DNA of 64,000 bases from Phragmitibacter sp965284365 (GCA_965284365.1 OZ260079.1:434001-498000), one strand, 5' to 3'. Positions 16,776 to 26,145 are shown, numbered from the stretch's first letter. Translations and numbers: made by a program. The notes: generated by a model not told the origin, from the sequence alone.

Positions 16776-17585
16776 TTACTTGGATTCAGGAATGAAGCCG
16801 ACCGTCTGAGCGATCTTGCTACCAGCTGGGCTGAGCACGAAGTCAAGGAATTCCTTCACTTTGCCTTGAGGCTCTCCGTTTGTGTAGAGGAAGGTAGGGC
16901 GGCTGTAAGGATAGCCCTTTACATTCGCAGGCGTAGGTGCCGCGCCGTCGATGGACACACCCTTGATGCCTTTTCCGTGAGCATAAGCAAGGCCGACATA
17001 ACCGATGCCGCCCTTGTTGCCGGCGACTTCGGAGACGATCTGCTCATTGCCTGCCATCTTCTGGCTGCCGGAGGCATAATCCTTGCCTTTCATGGCCAGG
17101 GTCATCCAATCTTTGTAGGTGCCGGAGGAGGTGTTACGGGTGTAAACGGAGATGGGGCCAGGAGGGCCGCCGACTTCGCTCCAGTCTTTGATCGCGCCGG
17201 TGAAGATACCAGCGACCTGCTTTTTGCTGAGTTCAGCAACAGGACTGCCAGCATTCACAATGACGACCATCATGTCCCAAGCACATTCGGTTTCCTTGAG
17301 GAAGACGCCCTTGGTTTTGCAGAAGGTGCGCTCGTCGTCCTTCACCTTACGGGAGGACATGCCGATTTCGGCGGTGCCGGAAGCGAGGTTTGTGAAAGCG
17401 GTGGAAGAGCCTTCAGCCGCGATGTCGAAGCTGACTCCGCCGCCTTGCTTCTTGAAACCTTCCGCCCACTGGGGCACGAGTTTGGCGCCGAGGGTGTCCG
17501 AACCGCGGATGCGGAGGACGCTCTGCGCGCTGAGGCTGGCCGTCATTGCGGCGGCAATCAGCGTAGTAACAATAGTGAATTTCAT
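16776..17585 (-). CDS. pstS: Phosphate-binding periplasmic protein PstS
   Basis: Taking ATG 17585 gives a 269-residue protein with a clean signal peptide (MKFTIVTTLIAAAMTASLSA). A longer frame from 17624 would spoil it. The mature start LRIRGSDTLGAKLVPQWAEG is the PstS-type phosphate-binding motif. Further PBP-like hallmarks are EGSSTAFTNLASGTAEIGMSSR, KQVAGIFTGAIKDWSEVGG and RNTSSGTYKDW. The protein captures phosphate and delivers it to PstCA. It is the first gene of the operon and is separated from pstC by a strong terminator. Confidence 0.95.
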   Translation of the reverse strand: MKFTIVTTLIAAAMTASLSAQSVLRIRGSDTLGAKLVPQWAEGFKKQGGGVSFDIAAEGSSTAFTNLASGTAEIGMSSRKVKDDERTFCKTKGVFLKETECAWDMMVVIVNAGSPVAELSKKQVAGIFTGAIKDWSEVGGPPGPISVYTRNTSSGTYKDWMTLAMKGKDYASGSQKMAGNEQIVSEVAGNKGGIGYVGLAYAHGKGIKGVSIDGAAPTPANVKGYPYSRPTFLYTNGEPQGKVKEFLDFVLSPAGSKIAQTVGFIPESK

Positions 17586-17674
17586 ATCGTGTCGGTGTTT
17601 TGGTGTTCCATGAACCGGACTCATTCCGGCATACGCACTAATCGGACAGGGGCTGGGAGCTACAACCGAGGCAG

Positions 17675-17694
17675 GGTGAACAAAACGTCACAGA
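17675..17694 (-). promoter_or_regulatory. Possible Pho box upstream of pstS
   Basis: On the minus strand CTGTGACGTTTTGTTCACC contains two similar heptads, TGTGACG and TGTTCAC, in direct order about one helical turn apart. This is the layout of PhoB sites. It lies about 90 bases before the pstS start. The match to the enterobacterial consensus is imperfect, so this is a candidate only. Confidence 0.3.
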
Positions 17695-17821
17695 AGGGAC
17701 GGAGAGAGAGGGGCCCGTCACACTCGGCCGCTGGATCTTAAAATGGCAGTCTTTTCACTGAACCACAACGATATACGGCTTTTCCGTGACATCCGGCAGT
17801 CAGGTCTGTTAGGCTCTCTAG

Positions 17822-19528
17822 ATGACCGTGAAGCGCCTGTTTGTAACATGGTTTTGGGCCTGGAGTTTGGCCGTCACGGTACTGGCTGTAGAGCCAATTG
17901 AGCTGGATTTGTCTTACCCCGGGGATGACTCCGTTCCGGCTGGTGCAAAAGTGGAACTCATCCTTCCGGCTCTGGTGAAACTGGGCGAAACCATTCCGGG
18001 AATTCTGAGGGTCAAAAATGAGGGGGATCGCGAATTTAAGATCACCACCGGAGGGGACTATCGGGGGACAGGGTATCCTTTGCGACTGAAAGTCAGAGTC
18101 ACGGATTCCGCGGGAAAGGTGCTGCCGGATGCCGCAAAGCACGGTTTCAATATGGGCGGCATTTCCGGATTCACGACGGTGCTTCCCAAAGCCCACTTTG
18201 ATCTAACCTTTCCATTGGAGGCTTATGTGGAGCTGAGTGAGCCCGGGACCTACCATGTGACTGCCGCCCATGACTTTGGGTGGAAGGTGGATCCGGCTCG
18301 TCCGCATCCTGTGGCGGAAGGTAGGTTCCAGGTTTTCGCCATCACTGCTGCTGAAGCGGAAGAGCGGGTGAGAGCGCTGAGTGCGGAGAAGTCCGACCAT
18401 CCTGATTGGAGGATACAGCTTCAATGGTCTCGGCTGACACATCCGCTCTATTTACCGTCCCTGATCGCGGAAGCTAAGGCGGGTAATGAGCTAGCGATCA
18501 ACGCGCTGGGCGCGATGCCGACGCGCGAGGCTGCGGAAGTTCTCCTGGAATTGCTGGGGCATTCTGCGACGCCTGTCCGGATCGCGGCTGTGCGGCAACT
18601 GACGCAGCGATTTCCGTTAGAACGCCGGAAGCTCTCCCGCAGCTACTATGCTCCGAATGAAGACAAGGACGTGATGGAGCGCTTTGCGCAGACTTACGAG
18701 GCGGCGGCTGATGATGCCAAGCTACTGAGCGCCGCCGGTGTTATGCTGGAGTCGAGTGACACGGCATTGGTCGAAATGGGCGCGTGGCTGATGGAGGAAC
18801 GAGGGACGCCGGATAACGCCCCTGCTGTGCTGGCGGCTCTTCAAAAGGCCATGGATGTCTATCAAAAGCCGCGCAACACGGCGGAGAGCAACATTCTGGA
18901 TGCCCCCTCACCCGCTAATGGGCTGATCTGGTCGCTGGATGCGCTGCGGCGCGAGGGATGGCGGACGGATGGATCTGGAGGGACCGCGATCATTCTCGCG
19001 CACTTTCGACAATTGGCGGATCCCAACATCCCCCGCCCTGCTGACAGCGCGCGGTGGAAGCAGTCGGTTCATGCGTTCATTTCACAGAATCCGCCCACCC
19101 TGCGGATGGGTGCGCTCGAGGCGATCCCAGTGCAGCCACGTATGGAGGACGAGTGGGTAGAACCAGTGATGAAGGCGCTGGATGACAAGGACTGGGGAGT
19201 GATCCGAATAGCATGCGAGGTGGCTGGGAAGTCGGGGCGGAAGGAGTTCATCAAACCTCTGGTGCAGATCGTTGAGACGATCCCTCACTTCTTTGTGCAA
19301 AATGCAGCGCACAATGCTGCGTTGGCTCTGGGTGTGGGAAGTGAACTGTGGCTGGCGCAATGTCAGATGATTCTAGTGCAGGATCAGATGACGAGTGCGC
19401 TGAGCAATCTGGTGGTTGGGACGATTGAGCTACCGAAGTCGAATGACGGCGGAGGGAATTCCAATTTCACACGCGATCAACGGTTTGCGATTCGTGATGC
19501 GTGGGTGGGGTTTATTCGGGAGAATTGA
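17822..19528 (+). CDS. Secreted HEAT-repeat protein, apparently truncated by TGA
   Basis: The 568-residue protein has a signal peptide (MTVKRLFVTWFWAWSLAVTV, cleavage near LAVE). A beta-sandwich-like domain at 25-170 has LGETIPGILRVKNEGDREFK. HEAT-like helical repeats then run to the end, for example EAAEVLLELLGHSATPVRIA and KALDDKDWGVIRIACEVAGK. Similar secreted HEAT proteins are common in Verrucomicrobia and have no known function. The frame stops at TGA 19526-19528 but stays open in the same frame for another 48 codons with protein-like content, so the native protein may be longer. The gene is divergent from pstS. Confidence 0.8.
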   Translation: MTVKRLFVTWFWAWSLAVTVLAVEPIELDLSYPGDDSVPAGAKVELILPALVKLGETIPGILRVKNEGDREFKITTGGDYRGTGYPLRLKVRVTDSAGKVLPDAAKHGFNMGGISGFTTVLPKAHFDLTFPLEAYVELSEPGTYHVTAAHDFGWKVDPARPHPVAEGRFQVFAITAAEAEERVRALSAEKSDHPDWRIQLQWSRLTHPLYLPSLIAEAKAGNELAINALGAMPTREAAEVLLELLGHSATPVRIAAVRQLTQRFPLERRKLSRSYYAPNEDKDVMERFAQTYEAAADDAKLLSAAGVMLESSDTALVEMGAWLMEERGTPDNAPAVLAALQKAMDVYQKPRNTAESNILDAPSPANGLIWSLDALRREGWRTDGSGGTAIILAHFRQLADPNIPRPADSARWKQSVHAFISQNPPTLRMGALEAIPVQPRMEDEWVEPVMKALDDKDWGVIRIACEVAGKSGRKEFIKPLVQIVETIPHFFVQNAAHNAALALGVGSELWLAQCQMILVQDQMTSALSNLVVGTIELPKSNDGGGNSNFTRDQRFAIRDAWVGFIREN

Positions 19529-19675
19529 GATGCGCTCGATGCGGGGAAGCGCGTGAAGTTGAAGGTGAAGGATGGGGCTTTGGTGAAGCGGCTGATGGGA
19601 TTGGGTTTTTCGGGCGATTCACCGGCGGTGGTGGTGCGGTTTGTGGATGGGGGTGAGTGGCCAACGCTCAAGTGA
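19529..19675 (+). pseudogene. In-frame continuation of the HEAT protein beyond TGA
   Basis: Directly after TGA 19526 the same frame reads 48 codons to TGA 19673-19675. It includes DALDAGKRVKLKVKDG and ends VVVRFVDGGEWPTLK. The composition (alternating charged and hydrophobic residues, a terminal GGEWP motif) looks like the genuine C-terminal tail of such proteins. It has no convincing start of its own. The likeliest reading is a recent nonsense mutation or a sequencing error. Confidence 0.55.
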
Positions 19676-19763
19676 TCACTTGAGCGAGTTTGAAGTTTCA
19701 AGTGTCAAGGGGGTAAGTTAGGCGCGAAAAATTGTTGGTGTCATGGGTTATGCAGCGGTGAAT

Positions 19764-19831
19764 GCCCGTCGGAGCAAGCTCCTCCAACCACAGAGCGGAA
19801 GCAAGCTTCCGCACTCCAGACTGTCGCTAGC
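19764..19831 (+). repeat. Dispersed two-hairpin repeat, copy B
   Basis: GGAGCAAGCTCC lies at 19771-19782 and GCGGAAGCAAGCTTCCGC at 19795-19812. Compared with copy A, the second stem has a T to A change matched by A to T on the other arm, so pairing is kept. The flanking CCCGTC, ACTCCAGA and TGTCGCTAG match copy A closely. Confidence 0.8.
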
Positions 19832-19853
19832 GGGAGCGGTATTTTGGATAGAT

Positions 19854-19891
19854 AAAAAAACAAAACGGGACGGCGTTTCGGCCGTCCCGTT
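19854..19891 (-). terminator. Intrinsic terminator of the PfkB kinase gene
   Basis: On the minus strand AACGGGACGGC and GCCGTCCCGTT form a perfect 11-base-pair stem with a six-base loop, followed by TTTTGTTTTTTT. It lies 36 bases after the kinase stop. Confidence 0.9.
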
Positions 19892-19926
19892 GGGAATTGG
19901 AGATAGTTGGTCGCCGTGTTTGTTTG

Positions 19927-20847
19927 TCAGGCGGCGAAGTTGGTGTACTGCTGCAGCTTGGCGAAGCGGCCTTTGACGTCGTCGAGAGTGACTTTCTCGA
20001 TCTTCTGGGTGCTGAAGGCTTCGCAGGTGAAGCTGGCGGTGACGCTGCCATAGGCGACGGCGGTCTTGAGGTCTTCGAAGGTGGGTTTGCTTTTGCCGTT
20101 GGCGGAGAGCCAGCCGGCCATGCCGCCGAGGAAGGAGTCACCGGCGCCGGTGGGGTCGAACACGCTGCTGAGAGGGTAGGCGGAGCAGGCGAAGAATTCT
20201 TCCTGGCTTGGGCCGAAGAGGAAGCTGCCGTGTTCACCGCGCTTCACGACCACGTACGTGGGGCCTTTCTCCTGAAGCTTGCGGCCAGCGACAACAAGGT
20301 TGCTGGTCTCCATGAATTGTTTGGCTTCGCCTTCGTTAATGACGAGGAGGTCAACGCGCTTCAGGACGTCATTCAGGCGCTCATTGGCGATGCTGATCCA
20401 GAGGTCCATGGTGTCCATGGCGATGAAGTCCGGGGACTGCAAGAGATCGAGGGTTTGCACCTGATTGTCCGGGCTCATGTTGGCGAGGACGACGATCTTG
20501 GCGGCAGCGGCAGATGCGGAGAGGGCGGGCTTCCAATGCTCGAGGACGTTGATGCCGACCTTCAGGGTCTCGCGGGAATTCATGTCTTCCGCGTATTCAC
20601 CGGTCCAGGTGAAGGATTCGCCGGCGTTGCGCTCTACTGACTCGAGGGAGATGCCTTTGCTTTCGAGCAGATCGAGGTGGGCTTTCGGGAAGTCGTGGCC
20701 GATCACCGCGCACATTTCCACTTCCTTGGAGAACAGCGCTGCCGCGATGCAGGCGTAAGCGACGGAACCACCCAGGAGGCCCTCTTGTTTGTCGTGAGGC
20801 GTGATGATGTTATCAATACCAATGGAGCCGGCGATAAGGAGGGACAT
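19927..20847 (-). CDS. PfkB-family carbohydrate/nucleoside kinase
   Basis: The 306-residue protein has the PfkB layout. It opens LLIAGSIGIDNIITP, has the glycine pair GLLGGSVAYACIAA, and near the end DPTGAGDSFLGGMAGWL carries the catalytic Asp and the anion hole. It transfers phosphate from ATP to a sugar or nucleoside in the cytoplasm. Divergent substrate-binding residues prevent naming the substrate. NEGEAKQFMETSN is the usual pre-nucleotide motif. It is monocistronic and ends in a strong terminator. Confidence 0.88.
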   Translation of the reverse strand: MSLLIAGSIGIDNIITPHDKQEGLLGGSVAYACIAAALFSKEVEMCAVIGHDFPKAHLDLLESKGISLESVERNAGESFTWTGEYAEDMNSRETLKVGINVLEHWKPALSASAAAAKIVVLANMSPDNQVQTLDLLQSPDFIAMDTMDLWISIANERLNDVLKRVDLLVINEGEAKQFMETSNLVVAGRKLQEKGPTYVVVKRGEHGSFLFGPSQEEFFACSAYPLSSVFDPTGAGDSFLGGMAGWLSANGKSKPTFEDLKTAVAYGSVTASFTCEAFSTQKIEKVTLDDVKGRFAKLQQYTNFAA

Positions 20848-21015
20848 AAGGAGTTGGAGGGGTCGAGTCTAAGCAGGTGAGCGGATTGCTTTGAATGCGC
20901 CTGAGGGGCTTCGCAATCAGTTTTTCTGGCCTGGTGGAGGCGAAAAACGGCTTAAAAGCCATAAAATGAGGGCCTCCGGCTTGCCTGATTAGGGGGGTAT
21001 CCCTTAGATTTCCGC

Positions 21016-22281
21016 GTGTTTAAGAGGCTTTTCGTCCTCCTCCTCGCTTTGGTCGCACTTCCTGCGCTCGTAGTGTTGCACCGGCAATGGTACTTTTTGT
21101 CTGAGCAGGGGAAGCTGGAAAGTGTGATCGCTCAGACGCTTGCGGAAGATGCGGAGTACCGGGAGGTGAAGGCTTCGATGCAGTATCTGGATGTGTCACT
21201 TTCGGGAATGGCTCCCTCTCCGATGGCGCGGGCCAGGGTGCGGGAAGCGCTGGATGACCTGCCGGGAGTGCGGAGCCGGGATCAGGACAACCGGATTCAA
21301 GTGCTGCCGAAGATCGATGCGCAACTGGAGGCGCCGGTATTTACCCTGAGCGGTTGGATGAAGGATGGGGAAGATGTCGCGGCCTTGGTGGACTGGATCA
21401 AAACGGTGCGGCCAGACTTGCAGGTGAACACGGAGGGCGTGAGCAAGCACCCTTTTGTAACCGAGGCTCCCCTGCCCTCTTCCACGGACATTCCGGAGAT
21501 GTATCGTGGACTTTGGACGCTCATGGAGTTTCCACCGGCACTGAAGGTCTTCGCGGATGAAGCGGGGTTTCATTTGCAGGGAAAGTTGCCCGCCGGGCCG
21601 CTGTTGGATGCTGTGAAGAATGTGCTCCTGGAGGCGAGGCCGGCGTATCCCGTGGATGCTTCGCGAATGGAGACGGGGATTTCGGTAAAGCAGGCTTCTT
21701 TCACGAAAGCTGACACGCTGGCTGCCTTCCTGATGACGTTTTTTGGATGCCCGGGGGCTCGCAGTTTCTCCGTGGATGACTCCGGGGTGCAACTCGCGGG
21801 GGATTTTCTACCGAGTGAAGTCGTAGAGTGGGAATCGATGCTGGAACCGGTGGCGGCGGAGCTGTCTGTGGCCAAGACGACTGCGCTGTACCGTTCACAT
21901 TATCATATGCCGGGGCATCAGATGGTGTCGGATCTCTCGACTGTGGCGCTGGAAGAACTGGATACCGCGCTGGCGACTCAGGATATCGTTTTTGAGCCGG
22001 GCTATGAGAGCCTGCAAGGGCCGCAGTTGGCGAAACTGAACTGGCTGGCGGCTACATTTCTTCAAGCAGGAAGCGGCGTGCGCATTATAGTTGGCGTGCA
22101 TCCGGATACGGAAGGAGACCCCGTGACGAATCAAACCATGGCGCAGAAAAGAGCGGCATCGACTATTACGGCACTAGGCCAGCGCGGGGTTCCCGCCGAG
22201 CGGCTGGAGGCCACGGTATTTGAGATTGTGCCAGACGAAACCGTGAATCACAGCCTCAGGCTGGAGTGCCTCGTCAAATAA
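21016..22281 (+). CDS. Membrane-anchored protein with BON-like repeats and OmpA-like C-terminus
   Basis: The 421-residue protein starts at GTG 21016 and has an N-terminal hydrophobic anchor (LFVLLLALVALPALVVL). Two or three BON-like units follow, for example SMARARVREALDDLPGVRSR then VFTLSGWMKDGEDVAAL. The C-terminal 110 residues resemble an OmpA-like peptidoglycan-binding domain, with LNWLAATFLQAGSGVRIIVG and then NQTMAQKRAASTITALGQRG. The predicted site is the periplasm, linking the membrane to the wall. It lies 10 bases before the WTE-repeat protein, so the two products probably act together. Confidence 0.72.
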   Translation: MFKRLFVLLLALVALPALVVLHRQWYFLSEQGKLESVIAQTLAEDAEYREVKASMQYLDVSLSGMAPSPMARARVREALDDLPGVRSRDQDNRIQVLPKIDAQLEAPVFTLSGWMKDGEDVAALVDWIKTVRPDLQVNTEGVSKHPFVTEAPLPSSTDIPEMYRGLWTLMEFPPALKVFADEAGFHLQGKLPAGPLLDAVKNVLLEARPAYPVDASRMETGISVKQASFTKADTLAAFLMTFFGCPGARSFSVDDSGVQLAGDFLPSEVVEWESMLEPVAAELSVAKTTALYRSHYHMPGHQMVSDLSTVALEELDTALATQDIVFEPGYESLQGPQLAKLNWLAATFLQAGSGVRIIVGVHPDTEGDPVTNQTMAQKRAASTITALGQRGVPAERLEATVFEIVPDETVNHSLRLECLVK

Positions 22282-22291
22282 GGATGACGTC

Positions 22292-24928
22292 ATGAACGAG
22301 ATGGACGCGCTTACCTACTTTCTGACAAACAGCAGCCTGATTATTGGGGTTACGGCCGTCCTGTTCTTCTTTTTGGGGACCTGGTTTGCGTATCTACTGT
22401 GGGGCAGATTCAAGCGTCGCTTCCGCACTGCGAGCGACGCCATTGAGTCTTTGAAGCATGAGAATGCGCAGTTAAAACGGCGCATCACCGAGGCAAGCCG
22501 TCCTCAAACGCTTGCGGCGGCCTTACGGGCTTCGTTGCCTCCCCGTGCCACCAGTTACCTGACACAGGTGACTGATGTGGTGGAACCTTCGCTGGAGGTC
22601 CCTTCGGATGAGCAGGAGGAGGATGAGGGTAAGAGCGTCTGGGATAAATTTGGGGTCGACGCGGAGACGGTGATTGAGGCGAAGGGCGAGGCGGAGGAAA
22701 AGAAAGAAGATGTGGTAGAGCCGAAGGTTTCTGAGGCTTTGGTGGCCACTACAACTGCCGCTTTGGCTCCAGAAGTGGAAAAGGAAGTAGGTACGCCATC
22801 TGTGGTTGAAGCATTGACCGATGCGGCTGCCGACAAAGCCGCCAAGGAGCCGGAAGTTGAGCTGCCTTCTTCGCCACCAGAGGTTGTTTCAGTTCAAGCC
22901 CCGGATCCGGATCCGACCGAGTCAATCTCAGTGGAAGTGCATGCCACTGCGGTGGCTGCTTTGGCAAGTGTTACGATACCAACACCAAAACCGGCACCGG
23001 TACCAACGCCGCCGTCATCTCCACCTGCACAGGATCTTCTTCAATCTTTACCGAAAGCGACGGGGCCGGTTGCCTCTCTTCCCTTGCCGACGAAAGCGCC
23101 ATCGCGAGGCCGGCCCGACTTGCCGACTGCTTTTGCTTCCACGCTGGAGTTGCCCCCTCTGCCTGCGATTGTTGCTGGAACTGAAAGCAAGGCGTTCACC
23201 GTATGGACGGAGGATGGTTGGCAGCCAACCCCTGTCAGGTCATGGAAACAGCCTCCGGCCCGGGCATTCACGGTTTGGACGGAATATGTGCCCGTCATCA
23301 TCCCGAAAGAGAAGCCTGCGCTTCCGGCAGGTGTGTTTGTGACGTCACCGTCTCAGACACACACTCTTTCGGCCATCGCCGCCCTGCCCCTCATGCAGGA
23401 CCCGCTGCCGGTGGAGCCGATGATCGTGGTCGATACTCCGCCGTCTGACTATGCTCCTCCATTTCCTCCTCCAAGTCAGGCCTTCGGCATTTGGACAGAG
23501 GAAAGCTGGCAGGCACCGTCATACTCCATCGCGCCGCTTCCTGCCGGAGCAGGATTCTCCGTGTGGACGGACCACGGCTTTGAGCCAAGAGGCCGCAGCC
23601 CCCTGCCAGCGAGCCAGGCTTTCTCTGTCTGGACTGAATCGGACTGGGTGATTCCCTTCGTATCACAGCCCCCCGCGCCATCCAGCGCGGCGTTCTCGCT
23701 TTGGACAGAGCCAGATTTTTCACCGCTGGGCCGAGGGGCAATCATCCCGAGCACGGCCTTCAGTGTCTGGACGGAGCCAGGTTGGGAGCCTACTCCTGTT
23801 TATGGAGTTCCATTACCGCCCAGCCAGGCATTCTCGATCTGGACCCTGCCAGAATTTGAACCTCTGGGGCGGGGCCCGGTGATGCCCAGCCAAGCGTTTT
23901 GTGTTTGGACGGAAGCGGATTGGATTCCGTCTGTCTCTCCTTCATTTGTGTTACCCTCCAGCACAGCGTTTTCGATTTGGACGCTTCCGGAGTTCACGCC
24001 CCTGGCGAGAGGTCCTGTCCAACCCAGCCGAGCTTTCAGTTTGTGGATCGGGGAACCACCTGAACCTCAGGCAGCCATTACGTCCGCCGGAGTGAACGGT
24101 GTTTCCCCCCATCCCGCAGCGCCACCCGCGCCGGAAGCGAATTTTGTCCCTCCAGCCGCGCCCGCCAAAGCCAAGCATTCCAGCCAAAGCGCCATTGCCG
24201 CCGCGGCCGCAGCGGCCGTGAAGTCGGTTTCAACTCCTGTCCTCGGGAGCACTGCTGAGCAGCAGGCCGCAGCAGGTTCTGTAACCGTCGCGAAGGGGCA
24301 GCCGACTGGCAGAATCGTGCCTCGCAGCAGTTCCTCTCTCTTCTCACGAGCCTTTGCCGCGCTGAAAAGTGGTCTTGGCATTTTGCCGGACGCCATTTCA
24401 CCGCCGCCGACCATTGTTGCGAAGCCAACCTCCGCCCCCAAGCCAGAGTCGCCGAAAATTTCGAAGAGCAAGGCTTTCACCCTTTGGACGGAAGCTCCGG
24501 CAGCGCCCGTTGTGCCGCCGGTTCGGCAGCGGGAAGCCCTGGCATCCATCATCGAGAGCCACTTCGCCTCAACCCCTGACTCCGTGACGCACGCAGTTCC
24601 GACCAATGCGATCGAGGCCTTTCAATCGGAGCTGCGAAACGGACTCATGCGCAATGATTTCCTGCTGGGTATGTTATACTTGCAGAAGCCTGCAGATGCT
24701 GATGATCTGACGCAGCTTCATGGGATCGCAGAGACTTTGGAAAGGCACCTGCACAACCACGGGATTTTTACCTTCAAGCAGATTGCCTGGTGGACGCCGG
24801 ACCAAGTGGAGAACTTTTCGCATCGTCTGGCGTTTGGTGATCGGATTCGCCGGGAGCGCTGGGTGGAACAAGCCAAAGCGCTACAAGCGGCAAAGACTGC
24901 GCCGCCCGCGCAGGAACGCGCGGTTTGA
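22292..24928 (+). CDS. Membrane protein with twelve AFxxWTE repeats and C-terminal helix-hairpin-helix domain
   Basis: The 878-residue protein has one membrane helix (about 15-37), a short coiled coil (50-70), an acidic Ala/Glu stretch and a Pro-rich linker. Residues 301-590 hold eleven copies of a short motif such as AFSVWTESDW or AFSIWTLPEF; a twelfth copy is at 728. Long units carrying PLGRG-x-PS alternate with short ones. The last 75 residues (DDLTQLHGIAETLERHLHNH then FTFKQIAWWTPDQVENF) form the helix-hairpin-helix module found at the end of many small membrane proteins. The repeat array is not recognised. It is co-transcribed with the OmpA-like gene, which suggests an envelope-linked scaffold. 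Confidence 0.78.
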   Translation: MNEMDALTYFLTNSSLIIGVTAVLFFFLGTWFAYLLWGRFKRRFRTASDAIESLKHENAQLKRRITEASRPQTLAAALRASLPPRATSYLTQVTDVVEPSLEVPSDEQEEDEGKSVWDKFGVDAETVIEAKGEAEEKKEDVVEPKVSEALVATTTAALAPEVEKEVGTPSVVEALTDAAADKAAKEPEVELPSSPPEVVSVQAPDPDPTESISVEVHATAVAALASVTIPTPKPAPVPTPPSSPPAQDLLQSLPKATGPVASLPLPTKAPSRGRPDLPTAFASTLELPPLPAIVAGTESKAFTVWTEDGWQPTPVRSWKQPPARAFTVWTEYVPVIIPKEKPALPAGVFVTSPSQTHTLSAIAALPLMQDPLPVEPMIVVDTPPSDYAPPFPPPSQAFGIWTEESWQAPSYSIAPLPAGAGFSVWTDHGFEPRGRSPLPASQAFSVWTESDWVIPFVSQPPAPSSAAFSLWTEPDFSPLGRGAIIPSTAFSVWTEPGWEPTPVYGVPLPPSQAFSIWTLPEFEPLGRGPVMPSQAFCVWTEADWIPSVSPSFVLPSSTAFSIWTLPEFTPLARGPVQPSRAFSLWIGEPPEPQAAITSAGVNGVSPHPAAPPAPEANFVPPAAPAKAKHSSQSAIAAAAAAAVKSVSTPVLGSTAEQQAAAGSVTVAKGQPTGRIVPRSSSSLFSRAFAALKSGLGILPDAISPPPTIVAKPTSAPKPESPKISKSKAFTLWTEAPAAPVVPPVRQREALASIIESHFASTPDSVTHAVPTNAIEAFQSELRNGLMRNDFLLGMLYLQKPADADDLTQLHGIAETLERHLHNHGIFTFKQIAWWTPDQVENFSHRLAFGDRIRRERWVEQAKALQAAKTAPPAQERAV

Positions 24929-25114
24929 CCCGTCTCCTTTTAAATGGCCCAAAGGCGGGCGCGGAAAAGGCTCATTTAACTTGGATGTCCGTATTATAAA
25001 TATCTATTATACAAATGGACGATTCTGTCTAGAATGCGCGCGCAATCGGCCGAGCGGAAGGCTGATTGTGGCCAGCCGAGCAGCGGTGTCAGCGCGATTT
25101 GTTTCCACCTTGCC

Positions 25115-25143
25115 TTGACGTTGTGAGGCTCCCCCCATTTATT
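25115..25143 (+). promoter_or_regulatory. Sigma-70-type promoter for the nucleotidyltransferase gene
   Basis: TTGACG at 25115-25120 and TTTATT at 25138-25143 are 17 bases apart, ending 27 bases before ATG 25170. Five of six and four of six positions match the consensus. Confidence 0.5.
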
Positions 25144-25169
25144 TTCCGACTGCATACCTTTAACTACTC

Positions 25170-26081
25170 ATGAGCAAACCGACACTTCTGATTTTGGCAG
25201 CCGGGATGGGCAGCCGTTACGGCGGCTTAAAACAATTGGATCCCATGGGGCCCGCAGGGGAGACTGTGTTGGACTACTCCGTGTTCGACGCGCTGAGAGG
25301 TGGTTTTGGCAAAGTGGTTTTCGTGATCCGCAAAGACTTCGAAGAAGATTTCAAAACGAAGATCGGCAGCAAGTTCGACCAGAAGGTGCCAGTCCATTAC
25401 GCCTTCCAGGCACTGGATGATCTGCCAGCAGGATTTACGGTTCCTGAAGGACGCACCAAGCCATGGGGCACAACGCAAGCCGTTCTGGCAGCAGAAAGCG
25501 AGATCAATGAGCCTTTCGCGATGATCAACGCTGATGACTTTTACGGGCGTGATGCTTTTGCCAAGCTGGCGGCGAATCTGCAGACCCTCACGCCGAAAGA
25601 CGGCAAGTCCCAGTATTCCATGGTGGGCTTCCAACTGAAGAACACGCTTTCGGAACACGGCAGCGTGGCGCGTGGCGTCTGCACCAGCAAGGACGGCAAG
25701 CTGGCATCCGTGACCGAGATGACGAAGATCGTGAAGAAGCCGACCGGGGCCACCAATGAAGAAGATCCCGCGAACCCTGTAGAACTGACCGGCAATGAAC
25801 TGGTGAGCATGAACTTCTGGGGCTTCACGCCAGAGATTTTCCCGCAGCTTCATGAAGCGTTTGAAAAGTTCCTTAAGGCGCATGGGACTGAGGAGAAGTC
25901 CGAGTGCTATGTCCCCAAGGAAGTGGACGTGCTGATCAATCAGGGTAAGGCGGATGTGGAAGTGCTGGAGACGAGCAGTTCCTGGTTTGGCGTGACGTAT
26001 CCTGAGGATAAGGCTGTGGTAGTTGGGAGCATCAAGAAGCTGACGGATGCGGGAGAGTATCCTTCGCCGTTGTGGGGTTGA
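25170..26081 (+). CDS. Sugar-nucleotide nucleotidyltransferase-like protein
   Basis: The 303-residue protein begins LLILAAGMGSRYGGLKQLDP, the G-x-G-[ST]-R...K signature of nucleoside-diphosphate-sugar pyrophosphorylases (GT-A fold). The metal-binding Asp pair lies in FAMINADDFYGRDAF, and later NEDP/SMNFWGFTPEIF shapes the acceptor site. It should couple a sugar-1-phosphate to a nucleotide, although this compact subgroup (seen widely in Bacteroidetes and Verrucomicrobia) has no settled substrate. It appears to be a single gene with its own promoter and a strong hairpin downstream. Confidence 0.85.
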   Translation: MSKPTLLILAAGMGSRYGGLKQLDPMGPAGETVLDYSVFDALRGGFGKVVFVIRKDFEEDFKTKIGSKFDQKVPVHYAFQALDDLPAGFTVPEGRTKPWGTTQAVLAAESEINEPFAMINADDFYGRDAFAKLAANLQTLTPKDGKSQYSMVGFQLKNTLSEHGSVARGVCTSKDGKLASVTEMTKIVKKPTGATNEEDPANPVELTGNELVSMNFWGFTPEIFPQLHEAFEKFLKAHGTEEKSECYVPKEVDVLINQGKADVEVLETSSSWFGVTYPEDKAVVVGSIKKLTDAGEYPSPLWG

Positions 26082-26145
26082 GGGCACTGCTTGGCTCGGG
26101 TGTTTGCCCGACTCTGAGATAGAATTCGTGTTTTTTGTTTTTGGA

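Noticed and set aside
19526..19528. TGA as a selenocysteine codon
   Set aside because: No SECIS-like stem directly after the codon, no Cys-rich or redox context, and a simple nonsense mutation explains the data.
23192..24060. CRISPR-like array suggested by regular repeats
   Set aside because: The repeats are protein-level (AFxxWTE) inside one long frame and diverge at the nucleotide level; there are no constant spacers.
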